From Enteractinococcus helveticum (lineage in GTDB: Bacteria; Actinomycetota; Actinomycetes; Actinomycetales; Micrococcaceae): DNA of 64,000 nucleotides. A program made the position numbers and the translations under genes. The notes under the pieces are model-generated. The model ran no database searches and was not told the origin of the DNA. It worked only from the letters and a program-made list of their open reading frames with translations. This document shows, one piece after another, positions 43,188 to 51,293 of this stretch. The stretch's first letter is position 1. Each line of letters starts with the position of its first letter. The DNA lies in contig NZ_DYXC01000142.1 in assembly GCF_020742345.1 (NCBI RefSeq), positions 30,541 through 94,540 of the forward strand, given 5' to 3'.

Positions 43188-44375
43188 CTAGCCCAGGATC
43201 AGTGGCAGCGCTACCACGAACAGGGTGTATCCAACGGGGATGGCAAAAGCTACGGAATCAAGGCGGTCCATGACGCCTCCGTGGCCGGGCAGTGTGGTGC
43301 CCATATCTTTGACACCAAAGTCTCGTTTTACCATGGATGCAGCAAAGTCACCTGCGGTTGCCGCCAACATGATGACTGTACCGATAATGATGCCCACCCA
43401 CCAGTCATAGTCCAAGAAGAAATGCGTCAGCAGCACCGAGATGACAACGGCTCCGGAGAGTGAACCAAAAAATCCTTCCCAGGACTTCTTGGGCGACACT
43501 TTGGGTGCCATACGGTGCCTCCCCAGAGTTGCGCCGATGAGATACCCGAAGGTGTCGCTGGCGACAGTTGCTAACACGGTGGTCAACAACAATACACTGC
43601 CTTCGGTTTCTTGCAGCAGCGTGATACCGAAGGATAGGAAAAATGGCAACCATAGGATGGCCAGTAAAGTTGTGGCCATCGAGGCTGCAGGTCTATCAGG
43701 TTCTCCGACGGCGGTCCAGAAGACTGTCAGCAGCATGCTGCCGAATAGCGCAAAGACCATCGCATCGACTCCCCCAAACCAGGCGGCTGCCGGGATGCCC
43801 AGTCCAGCGACCCAGCCGGGAGTTAATGCAAGGTGGATATTTCCGGTCTTTGCTACTTGTGCGAGTTCCCAAATGCCCAGGGGCACCAGGACTGCAATAA
43901 AAATCGCCAGAAGAATGGGGAACCAGACAATCCCTACCGCGGCGATGCCTAGGAGCACGAGCCCAACTCCGATAGCTGCGGGCAGATCCCGTCCAGCACG
44001 CGATTCTTTCGGCGTTGCGCTATGGGCTGGCAGCGGCGCTGATGGTGGCACTTCTGCTGTCTCGATTTGTTTGACCGTCAGGACGGTTGATTCTTCAGGG
44101 TCAACATCTGTGGATGGGTCAGACCCAAAATCCAAATCATCGGAGCCGAAATCATCGCCCATCGCTTCGATGGCTTCGGTTTCGTCAAGTACGGCTTCCT
44201 GCCGGGCTGCTTTCTTGGCAAGATACGATGCTTGGGCAGCCTCCAGTGCCCGGCGTTCTCGCCGGGTCTGCGGCACGATCATCCCGGTGTCAGGATCACG
44301 AACTGGATCGGGAAATCCCTCCAGCTGTGTAATGATCGGTGGCTGCTTTTCAGATTTTGGGTCTGGTATGGACAT
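43188..44375 (-). CDS. cdsA: Phosphatidate cytidylyltransferase
   Basis: Makes CDP-diacylglycerol from phosphatidic acid and CTP. The 395-residue protein has an unusual soluble N-terminal extension (about 1-128, with an acidic segment around 70-95) before 7-8 membrane helices. The C-terminal signature is KDMGTTLPGHGGVMDRLDS, preceded by SPKKSWEGFFGS. Actinobacterial CdsA proteins often carry extensions, but this one is long. It lies 21 nt after frr. Confidence 0.94.
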   Translation of the reverse strand: MSIPDPKSEKQPPIITQLEGFPDPVRDPDTGMIVPQTRRERRALEAAQASYLAKKAARQEAVLDETEAIEAMGDDFGSDDLDFGSDPSTDVDPEESTVLTVKQIETAEVPPSAPLPAHSATPKESRAGRDLPAAIGVGLVLLGIAAVGIVWFPILLAIFIAVLVPLGIWELAQVAKTGNIHLALTPGWVAGLGIPAAAWFGGVDAMVFALFGSMLLTVFWTAVGEPDRPAASMATTLLAILWLPFFLSFGITLLQETEGSVLLLTTVLATVASDTFGYLIGATLGRHRMAPKVSPKKSWEGFFGSLSGAVVISVLLTHFFLDYDWWVGIIIGTVIMLAATAGDFAASMVKRDFGVKDMGTTLPGHGGVMDRLDSVAFAIPVGYTLFVVALPLILG

Positions 44376-44396
44376 GCAAGCGAAGGCTGAAAAAGC

Positions 44397-44954
44397 CTAT
44401 ACCTCCAGCAGTTCTTCTTCTTTGTTCTTCGCCATTTCGTCGATTTGATCGACGTAGCTACGAGTCAGCTCATCGAGGTCTTTTTCAGCTCGACGGCCGT
44501 CGTCTTCTCCGATGTCACCATCATCTACCATTTTGTCGATGATCTCTTTAGCCGAGCGACGCGTGTTGCGGATCGAAACGCGATGATCCTCAGCCTTGGA
44601 CTTGATGAGTTTTACATACTCTTGACGGCGTTCTTGGGTCAGTTCCGGCATAACGACACGAATGACCTTGCCATCATTGGAAGGATTCGCACCAACTTCC
44701 GACGACGAAAGTGCAATTTCAATTTCACGCAGTGCACTGACATCAAAAGGTGAGATCAGGATAGTGCGCGCATCTTGAACAGCAAATGAAGCGAGCTGTT
44801 GGAGCGGGGTTGGGTTACCGTAATAGTCGACCAGAACTTTTGCATAGAGTCCTGGATTTGCGCGTCCAGTGCGGACGGCTGCGAAATCTTCTTTGGTCGC
44901 TTCAAGGGTGCGTTCCATCGCCATCTTGGCGTCTGATAATGCAGATGCGGTCAC
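44397..44954 (-). CDS. frr: Ribosome recycling factor
   Basis: Splits post-termination ribosomes with EF-G. The 185-residue protein has the full family pattern: AVRTGRANPGLYAKVLVDYYGNPTPL, VVMPELTQERRQEYVKLIKSKAED and IRNTRRSAKEIID. Start is GTG with AAGGAG 5 nt before it. It lies 63 nt after pyrH. Confidence 0.98.
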   Translation of the reverse strand: MTASALSDAKMAMERTLEATKEDFAAVRTGRANPGLYAKVLVDYYGNPTPLQQLASFAVQDARTILISPFDVSALREIEIALSSSEVGANPSNDGKVIRVVMPELTQERRQEYVKLIKSKAEDHRVSIRNTRRSAKEIIDKMVDDGDIGEDDGRRAEKDLDELTRSYVDQIDEMAKNKEEELLEV

Positions 44955-45017
44955 GGGGTCTCCTTCAATTCATTTATGGATAGGCACTCAGTCTAAATCA
45001 GGTAACGACTAGTCACC

Positions 45018-45794
45018 TCATGGTGTCACCACAGTCCCGATTGATTCACCTAGCAATGCGCGCGTGACATTGCCGTCGCCTTCCATACCAAATACCAACA
45101 TATCTAAGTTGTTATCTTTACACATTGTCATGGCAGTCAGGTCCATGACGCGGATGTTTTTGACAATCGCTTCATCATACGTGAGATGATCAAATTTTTT
45201 GGCATCAGCGTCGACATTCGGATCGGCTGTATAAACGCCATCGACCCCGGACTTGGCCATCAACACCTGATCCGCGCGAATTTCCAGTGCACGCTGTGCT
45301 GCCACGGTATCCGTCGAGAAATACGGCAGTCCGGTCCCTGCCCCGAAAATAACCACACGATCTTTTTGCATGTGTCGGATTGCACGTTGAGGAATGTAGG
45401 GTTCAGCAACCTGGTGCATGTTGATGGCAGATTGCACTCGGGTATCTACCCCGGCCTGTGTCAGGAAGTCTTGTAGTGCCAGAGCATTCATGACGGTACC
45501 AAGCATGCCCATGTAGTCTGCGCGACGACGGTCCATGCCGTTGTGTGAGAGTTCCGCACCACGGAAGAAGTTGCCACCGCCCACGACGATCGCGATTTCC
45601 ACTCGTCCGGCGGCTGCTGCAATTTGTTCGGCCACAGAGCGGACTGTATCGGGGTCAACACCTATCGAACCGCCGCCGAACACCTCTCCTGAGAGTTTCA
45701 GCAGGACGCGACGACGTGATACTTCATCAAGTTGTGAGTTACGCGGACCATCTTGAAGGCCGCCAGGAACGTTGATGGCGGGAGTGTCTGACAC
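45018..45794 (-). CDS. pyrH: Uridylate kinase
   Basis: Phosphorylates UMP to UDP. The 258-residue amino-acid-kinase fold protein has RVLLKLSGEVFGG, IAIVVGGGNFFRG, DYMGMLGTVMNALALQDFL, FGAGTGLPYFSTDTVAAQRA and KSGVDGVYTADP. Start is GTG with AGGAG 7 nt before it. It lies 142 nt after tsf, separated by a terminator hairpin, so it probably has its own promoter. Confidence 0.97.
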   Translation of the reverse strand: MSDTPAINVPGGLQDGPRNSQLDEVSRRRVLLKLSGEVFGGGSIGVDPDTVRSVAEQIAAAAGRVEIAIVVGGGNFFRGAELSHNGMDRRRADYMGMLGTVMNALALQDFLTQAGVDTRVQSAINMHQVAEPYIPQRAIRHMQKDRVVIFGAGTGLPYFSTDTVAAQRALEIRADQVLMAKSGVDGVYTADPNVDADAKKFDHLTYDEAIVKNIRVMDLTAMTMCKDNNLDMLVFGMEGDGNVTRALLGESIGTVVTP

Positions 45795-45838
45795 GGTAAG
45801 ACTCCTGTATGTGCAGTTGGGTCGTTGGGCATAAAGAA

Positions 45839-45868
45839 GGGGTGATCACCAATTGTGGTGATCACCCC
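45839..45868 (-). terminator. Terminator of the rpsB-tsf unit
   Basis: A perfect 13-bp stem (GGGGTGATCACCA and TGGTGATCACCCC) with an ATTG loop. On the minus strand it is followed by TTCTTTATGC. It separates tsf from pyrH. Confidence 0.88.
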
Positions 45869-45936
45869 CTTATTTAGGTTGAAACGATGTTGGTGTTACC
45901 TAGACATTTCCAAACACTATTGTGTCGGAAAAACTG

Positions 45937-46773
45937 TTAGGCGCCAACACGGAAGCGAGCAAAGGCTAGTGCTTTGGTGTCGGCTTCTTCCAGCACCTTA
46001 CCAACGGTGGTCTTGGTGTCTTTGGCGAACGGCTGATCCAGCAGCGCAACCTCTTTGAAGTAACCGGTGAGGCGACCTTCAATAATGTTCTGCATTGCGC
46101 GTTCTGGTTTACCCTCAGCGCGTGCGGTTTCCTCAGCGATACGACGCTCATTTGCAACGATATCTTCTGGGACCTCATCGCGGCTCAAGTAGGTTGGGCT
46201 CATAGCAGCAATGTGGACTGCAACATCATGAGCTGCAGTCTTAGCTGCGTCACTGGCGGCGTCTACTGCTACCAATACGCCAACCTGAGCTGGCAAGTCC
46301 GCGGAGGTTTTGTGGAGGTATGGGTCCACATAGGCACCTTCAAGACGTGCGATACGGCGAACTTCAACCTTTTCGCCCAGCAGTGCGCCTTCTTCTTTGA
46401 CGAAGTCGCCCAGTGGGTTGCCGTTATAGTCAGCTGCCAGGAGGGCTTCGAGGTTGTCAGCACCAGAAGTTGCAGCAACTTCCAGAACAGTGTTACCCAG
46501 TTCAATAAATTTATCGGATTTTGCAACGAAGTCAGTTTCGGAGTTGATCTCGATCATGACACCAACGCCATCTTTGACGGTTGCGGCGATAAGACCTTCA
46601 GCAGCCGCGCGGCCTTCACGTTTGGAAGCTCCCTGGAGTCCTTTGACACGAATGATCTCTAGTGCTTTGTCGGCGTCGCCTTCAGCTTCGTCGAGGGCCT
46701 TTTTTACGTCCATCATGCCCGCGCCAGTACGTTCGCGCAGCGCCTGGATGTCTTTGACTGTGTAATTGGCCAT
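45937..46773 (-). CDS. tsf: Translation elongation factor Ts
   Basis: Guanine nucleotide exchange factor for EF-Tu. The 278-residue protein has the UBA-like N-terminus (KDIQALRERTGAGMMDVKKAL), the core NSETDFVAKSDKF, and coiled-coil plus C-terminal ARxxGYFKE-like GRLTGYFKEVALLDQPF. It lies 72 nt after the canonical rpsB. Confidence 0.98.
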   Translation of the reverse strand: MANYTVKDIQALRERTGAGMMDVKKALDEAEGDADKALEIIRVKGLQGASKREGRAAAEGLIAATVKDGVGVMIEINSETDFVAKSDKFIELGNTVLEVAATSGADNLEALLAADYNGNPLGDFVKEEGALLGEKVEVRRIARLEGAYVDPYLHKTSADLPAQVGVLVAVDAASDAAKTAAHDVAVHIAAMSPTYLSRDEVPEDIVANERRIAEETARAEGKPERAMQNIIEGRLTGYFKEVALLDQPFAKDTKTTVGKVLEEADTKALAFARFRVGA

Positions 46774-46845
46774 TACAGATATCCCATTCCTTGGAAGTTC
46801 GTTGCGGGGTTCACCCGCGAATCTAAAACGAAACGTGGTTGTGGA

Positions 46846-47724
46846 CTAGTTTTGTTCGGTAGCAGCAGGCTGTTCACCCTGTGGTGTGGCTTCAACCTGT
46901 TCTGCAGCTTCAACAGTTGCTTCGTCAGCCGGAGCAGCAGTCTTGTCTGCGCCCTCGGTCTGGCCAGCTTCCAGGAGTTCGCGTTCCCATTCAGCCATTG
47001 GTTCGGCTGCTGCACCGGTTTCGCCTTTGCCTTCATTGCGAGCCATCAGGCCGTCAGCAACAGCATCAGCGATAACGCGGGTGAGCAGGGCAACGGAGCG
47101 AATAGCGTCGTCGTTACCTGGAATTGGATAGGTAACTTCATCTGGATCAGCATTGGTGTCAAGGATCGCAACTACTGGAATGCCCAGTTTGTTAGCTTCA
47201 TCGATAGCCAGGTGTTCTTTTTTGGTGTCAATGATCCAGACTGCTGATGGAGTGCGGGTCATGTTGCGGATACCGCCGAGGTTAGCCTGCAGTTTCTGCA
47301 GTTCGCGTTCCAGCAGCAGAAGTTCTTTTTTCGTGCGGCCGGAGCCAGCAACGTCCTCGAAGTCAATTTCTTCGAGTTCTTTCATACGCTCAACGCGCTT
47401 GGATACGGTTGCGAAGTTGGTGAGCATGCCGCCCAGCCAACGGTGGTTGACATATGGCATCCCAACACGGGTGGCCTGTTCAGCGATTGCTTCCTGGGCC
47501 TGTTTCTTGGTACCAACGAAGAGGATGTTGCCACCGTGAGCCACGGTTTCTTTGACGAACTCATAGGCGCGGTCGATGAACGACAGCGACTGTTGCAGAT
47601 CGATGATGTAGATGCCGTTGCGTTCGGTGAAGATGAAGCGCTTCATCTTCGGGTTCCAACGACGAGTTTGGTGGCCGAAGTGGACGCCAGAGTCCAGCAT
47701 TTCACGCATAGTTACGACTGACAT
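46846..47724 (-). CDS. rpsB: 30S ribosomal protein uS2 (canonical copy)
   Basis: Small-subunit protein near the mRNA exit side, needed to bind bS1 where present. The 292-residue product has MREMLDSGVHFGHQTRRWNPKM, FVGTKKQAQ, VNHRWLGGMLTNF, and IPGNDDAIRSVALLTRVIADA, then an acidic Ala/Glu-rich tail from about 230. The ATG at 47724 has AAAGGAG 5 nt before it. This copy is directly upstream of tsf as in all bacteria. A second, fused copy lies 313 nt upstream. Confidence 0.98.
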   Translation of the reverse strand: MSVVTMREMLDSGVHFGHQTRRWNPKMKRFIFTERNGIYIIDLQQSLSFIDRAYEFVKETVAHGGNILFVGTKKQAQEAIAEQATRVGMPYVNHRWLGGMLTNFATVSKRVERMKELEEIDFEDVAGSGRTKKELLLLERELQKLQANLGGIRNMTRTPSAVWIIDTKKEHLAIDEANKLGIPVVAILDTNADPDEVTYPIPGNDDAIRSVALLTRVIADAVADGLMARNEGKGETGAAAEPMAEWERELLEAGQTEGADKTAAPADEATVEAAEQVEATPQGEQPAATEQN

Positions 47725-47738
47725 GGTCGCTCCTTTAG

Positions 47739-47762
47739 GGCTATTTCGCATGTAAAATAGCC
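47739..47762 (-). promoter_or_regulatory. Leader hairpin just upstream of the rpsB Shine-Dalgarno
   Basis: GGCTATTTT and AAATAGCC form an 8-bp stem around ACATGCG on the minus strand, ending a few bases before AAAGGAG. A hairpin in this position could be an autogenous control site for uS2 or affect ribosome access. No such element is seen before the fused copy. The 285 bp between the two rpsB genes also carries a TTGACA at 47942-47947 but no convincing matching -10. Confidence 0.5.
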
Positions 47763-48036
47763 AAATAGTTTTCGGTTGATGTATACAGCTGACTTTCTCA
47801 GCTTCCTAGCGTGAGCACGAATGCCTCGGGAACACCGTTGACCAGATTTGTCCGGACCGAAAGGTGCCACTGCGACTCGCGGTCGCACACTCACGCGCGT
47901 AGTCAATTACGCACCCACAGCAAGTAGGCACACAATTGCTCTGTCAAGCATACCCTATTGTGCACTACATTATTCGCGCAATGTGACGCTTTACACATCA
48001 TAGGACGGGTCAAGAATCCTCAACACGTAACCATGA

Positions 48037-49218
48037 CTAGCCGGCGGTCTTGGTAGCCGGTAAATCGAATTCGACGACGCTGCCTTGGTCATCTTTGAGT
48101 TCAATTTCCCAAAATAAACTGCCATCTTTGTTTTCGAGTTCGATTGACTCCACCGTAGCGTTCGGATACTTCGCGACTGCTTGTGCGAGTCCTTCGGTCA
48201 GTGAGACGGTGACCTGTGGAGCGTGTTGGATGTCGTCATCATCTTCTTTGACATCTTTGACTTTGACTACCCCGTCGTGTGCCACATCGAGTTCATGGAG
48301 TTTGCCTTCATGAACGATCTCGACTTCGAAGGCATCATCTTCTGCTTCAATTTCAATCATGATGCCGCCTTGGTAGGCTTCCTGGACGGTCGAGAGGATC
48401 TGATAGATCGTAGCCAGGTTGCTGTTGCTGGTTTGTGTTGATCCTGGGCTGTCCTTGGAAACGTCCGATTCCAAGAGCTCGCGTTCCCACTCGGCCATCG
48501 GTTCTTCTGCGCTGTCACCGCCGCCGCTGTTTCGTGCCAGCAGGCCTTCAGCCACGGCATCAGCGATCACCCTGGTTAAGACGGCCACCGATCGCATCGA
48601 GTCATCATTTCCTGGGATCGGGTACGTGACGTCTTCCGGATTCGCGTTGGTGTCAAGGATCGCTATTACCGGGATACCTAGCTTTTTGGCCTCGTCAACG
48701 GCAAGATGCTCTTTTTCGGTATCAACCACCCAGATAGCCGACGGCGTGCGGGCCATGTTACGAATACCGCCGAGACTCGATTGCAGTTTCGTGAGTTCAC
48801 GCTCCAGAAGCAACAGTTCTTTTTTGGTTCGTCCTGAACTAGCGACGTCGTCATAGTCGATTTCTTCAAGCTCTTTCATACGGTCTACTCGCTTGGATAC
48901 CGTAGCGAAGTTGGTGAGCATACCACCGAGCCATCGATGGTTGACATATGGCATCCCAACGCGCAAAGCTTGTTCCGCGATTGCTGCTTGTGCTTGTCTT
49001 TTCGTCCCAACGAACAGAATGTTTCCACCGTGGGCGACCGTTTGTTTCACGAATTCGTAGGCCTGGTCGATCAACGACAAGGACTGTTGCAGGTCAATGA
49101 TGTAGATCCCATTGCGCTCGGTCAAAATGTAGCGCTTCATCTTCGGGTTCCACCGACTGGTCTGGTGGCCAAAGTGTGCTCCAGATTCCAATAATTCACG
49201 CATTGTTACAACAGCCAT
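48037..49218 (-). CDS. Second ribosomal protein uS2 fused to a C-terminal PepSY-like domain
   Basis: A 393-residue fusion. Residues 1-250 are a complete uS2: MRELLESGAHFGHQTSRWNP, FVGTKRQAQ, VNHRWLGGMLTNF, IPGNDDSMRSVAVLTRVIADA, and EEPMAEWERELLES. By hand count about 36 of the first 228 residues differ from the canonical copy. A Ser/Thr-rich linker (251-266) leads to residues 267-390, a tandem beta-rich domain with YPNATVESIELENKDGSLFW and FDLPAT, matching the mature part of the lipoprotein at 57810-58406. There is no signal peptide, so the PepSY-like part would be cytoplasmic. GAAGGAG lies 5 nt before the ATG. It is open and in frame throughout. Confidence 0.92.
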   Translation of the reverse strand: MAVVTMRELLESGAHFGHQTSRWNPKMKRYILTERNGIYIIDLQQSLSLIDQAYEFVKQTVAHGGNILFVGTKRQAQAAIAEQALRVGMPYVNHRWLGGMLTNFATVSKRVDRMKELEEIDYDDVASSGRTKKELLLLERELTKLQSSLGGIRNMARTPSAIWVVDTEKEHLAVDEAKKLGIPVIAILDTNANPEDVTYPIPGNDDSMRSVAVLTRVIADAVAEGLLARNSGGGDSAEEPMAEWERELLESDVSKDSPGSTQTSNSNLATIYQILSTVQEAYQGGIMIEIEAEDDAFEVEIVHEGKLHELDVAHDGVVKVKDVKEDDDDIQHAPQVTVSLTEGLAQAVAKYPNATVESIELENKDGSLFWEIELKDDQGSVVEFDLPATKTAG

Positions 49219-49397
49219 ATCTGCTCCTTCACTTCCTCCTGGTCACCTGTCGAGACATCACACGGTAGGTTGCCGGATTTTTGGTTTTGCATCCATCCTT
49301 CAGCTTACTCTGTCCACCGGTTTCCAGCTCAGGTTGAGTTTTCCACAGTTGAGCTCTGCACGCTCCGTCAAGCAGGACGATGCGAGATGCTCGTGCT

Positions 49398-50015
49398 ATG
49401 AAGAAAGTATCTGAGGTTGCTTCAACGCCGCCGACTCCCCCACCACGAACATCTGTATTTATCTTATTCGTCCATGCCATGTTATTCGCGTTGTTCTGGA
49501 ACCCCATTCCACAGGCACACGCTGCCGACGTCGGTGTCAGACCATCAAACGACATCACGGATTGGCGACCACCCGTGGCCAGCGCGCGACCAGGAGATCT
49601 ACTCAGACCTTTTGTAGCACCGCAGATGCCATGGTCTGCTGCTCACCGGGGCATCGATATCCGAGCATCAACTGCCGAAGTGATAGCCCCGGCAGCGGGA
49701 GAAGTCACATTCATTGGTCAGGTCGTTGACCGAGGGGTAGTCACGATTCGGCATCCAAACGGCTTGTTGTCGTCTTTTGAACCCGTAGAGTCCGACCTAG
49801 AGGTTGGTGCGGTGGTAGCACCAGGCGATCCCATTGGGATGATCACTGCGGACGCAAGCCATTGCGAAGTGCTTTGTGTGCATTGGGGCGTACGGGTTCC
49901 CGATGGGTGGCATATCGGATCTAGCGTACGTGACCTATATATCGATCCAGGATTTTTGCTGGGATGGACTGAACCCTCTATATTGTGGCCGGTGCATTCT
50001 GATCCGGTGTCTTAA
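49398..50015 (+). CDS. M23 family peptidase-like protein
   Basis: A 205-residue exported protein with a signal peptide or membrane anchor (SVFILFVHAMLFALFW, cleaved after QAHA), then an M23 (LytM) domain: FVAPQMPWSAAHRGIDIRAS (first zinc ligands), IAPAAGEVTFIGQVVDRGVVTIRHPNG, and CVHWGVRVPDG with the HWG motif. Such proteins cut or bind peptidoglycan; the second zinc-ligand motif (HxH) is only partly matched, so it may be inactive. M23 genes stand upstream of rpsB in relatives. Its stop overlaps a convergent gene by 4 nt. Confidence 0.8.
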   Translation: MKKVSEVASTPPTPPPRTSVFILFVHAMLFALFWNPIPQAHAADVGVRPSNDITDWRPPVASARPGDLLRPFVAPQMPWSAAHRGIDIRASTAEVIAPAAGEVTFIGQVVDRGVVTIRHPNGLLSSFEPVESDLEVGAVVAPGDPIGMITADASHCEVLCVHWGVRVPDGWHIGSSVRDLYIDPGFLLGWTEPSILWPVHSDPVS

Positions 50016-51130
50016 TGTGAGCCAAGCGCCCGACGTCGATAAATATCTTCCGCCAAATTCAGCAGCGCGGCAGCTGAATCGTGCCAACAAAACTCTTGGG
50101 CTTGCTGTGCGGCTGCCACGCTGGCTGCAGCAAATCGCTCGTCATCTTCAAGCAGTAGTACACGATCAGCTATCTGACGTGGCAGATCAGAGTCGGCAAG
50201 ATCCACGAATACTGCGCCAGGATGGTCCGCTCCCCCAATCTCTTGGAAGATTTCCAGGTTGGATAACACCACAGGGGTGCCCTCCGCCATTGCTTCAGCC
50301 ACCGGGAGCCCATATCCTTCCGATCTCGAAACAGTGACCAATGCCGTGGACTGTCTCAAGATATCCCGATAGTCATGGTCTGAAATCCCATTATGAAAAT
50401 TCAACTGGGACTCAGCCCCGCCGTGCCGTGTGATTACCTCAATGAGTTCCGTTTGCCGCTGCGGTGAAATCGGTGAGCACAGATGGAGTTGGTATTCCGG
50501 TAGATAGCACAAGCTTTGTACCAACGGCTCTACATTTTTATATTCCATGAAAGACCCCATATAGACCAGACTTTTGCTTCGCAGGCCTCTGGGGTCACGC
50601 GCTGTCGCCACGGGCTGCGGGGCGTTGGAGATCACATGGACCGGTTTTCTTGTGAGACGGTGTTTTCGAATCAGGCGTTGGGATGTGCGAGATACGGTAG
50701 CAACTGCGTCAGCACCATTTAGGAGGAGTCGTTGCGGGGCATAAGAGCTGTGGTACAGGTACCATAATCCCCGCACGATCTGTGGCAAGTCTCTGGGTGG
50801 AGTCCGATGCTGATAATAAATCAGGTCGTGCAAGGTCAGAATCAGACCGAATTTTCTGCCTGCCGAACCGATGGTCTGCATTGGTGAGAATACAACGTCT
50901 GGTTCGAATGCGTTGAGCTTGTATGCAGCAATCGGCTCGATCAACGATGTAGGTTTATGCAGTGTTACGACGTCCACGGATTCCGGTAGCAGCTCACGTT
51001 GTTTCGGGTCATGAATGATGACAGTGGGGCGCAGCTGTTGTGCGACCGCGTGGATGAGTGAGTGACTGAATCGTGAAATTCCGTCGTGGTAGTCGGTTCG
51101 AATGTATCGACCATCCATAAAGAACCGCAC
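50012..51130 (-). CDS. Glycosyltransferase family 4-like protein
   Basis: A 372-residue GT-B enzyme. It opens MRFFMDGRYIRTDYHDGISRF, has LILTLHDLIYY, VATVSRTSQRLIRKH, LVYMGSFMEYKNVEPLVQSL, and the donor-site SRSEGYGLPVAEAMAEGTPVVLS. This resembles mannosyl- or glucosyltransferases of envelope synthesis; the sugar is not known. GTG at 51130 is chosen because GGAG lies 5 nt before it; ATG at 51118 is the alternative. It starts 23 nt after a tRNA gene with no terminator between, so it may be co-transcribed with the tRNA. Confidence 0.82.
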   Translation of the reverse strand: MRFFMDGRYIRTDYHDGISRFSHSLIHAVAQQLRPTVIIHDPKQRELLPESVDVVTLHKPTSLIEPIAAYKLNAFEPDVVFSPMQTIGSAGRKFGLILTLHDLIYYQHRTPPRDLPQIVRGLWYLYHSSYAPQRLLLNGADAVATVSRTSQRLIRKHRLTRKPVHVISNAPQPVATARDPRGLRSKSLVYMGSFMEYKNVEPLVQSLCYLPEYQLHLCSPISPQRQTELIEVITRHGGAESQLNFHNGISDHDYRDILRQSTALVTVSRSEGYGLPVAEAMAEGTPVVLSNLEIFQEIGGADHPGAVFVDLADSDLPRQIADRVLLLEDDERFAAASVAAAQQAQEFCWHDSAAALLNLAEDIYRRRALGSH

Positions 51131-51153
51131 TACCACTCCAACCGGAAAATAAG

Positions 51154-51227
51154 TAGGGCGTACCGGACTTGAACCGGTGACCAAAGGATTATGAGTCCTC
51201 TGCTCTAACCAACTGAGCTAACGCCCC
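51154..51227 (-). tRNA. tRNA with CAT anticodon (elongator Met, or Ile2 if lysidinylated)
   Basis: A 74-nt cloverleaf on the minus strand: acceptor GGGGCGT/ACGCCCT, D arm GCTCAGTTGGTTAGAGC, anticodon loop CTCATAA, T arm CCGGTTCAAGTCCGG, discriminator A, no encoded CCA. The CAT anticodon and ATAATCCTTTGGTC variable region fit either elongator tRNA-Met or the lysidine-modified tRNA-Ile2; identity cannot be fixed by eye. A T-run (TTATTTT) follows the 3' end but no stem. Confidence 0.92.
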
Positions 51228-51293
51228 TTGTTCACCTGCAAACATACTATTTCGAGCCCAGACTCGTTGCTCACGGTGACACAATCAACTAGT

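Noticed and set aside
43441..44448. A 335-codon plus-strand open frame opposite cdsA.
   Set aside because: It is an antisense shadow of cdsA: Ser/Pro/Arg-rich composition, no known domain and no ribosome binding site.
48750..48850. The uS2-PepSY fusion as a frameshift or read-through artefact.
   Set aside because: One frame is open from a good ribosome binding site to a single TAG, with a natural linker; no stop or shift lies at the join.
49338..49350. TTTTCCACA near the M23/second rpsB divergent region as a DnaA box.
   Set aside because: It has one mismatch from consensus and stands alone, so chance is likely.
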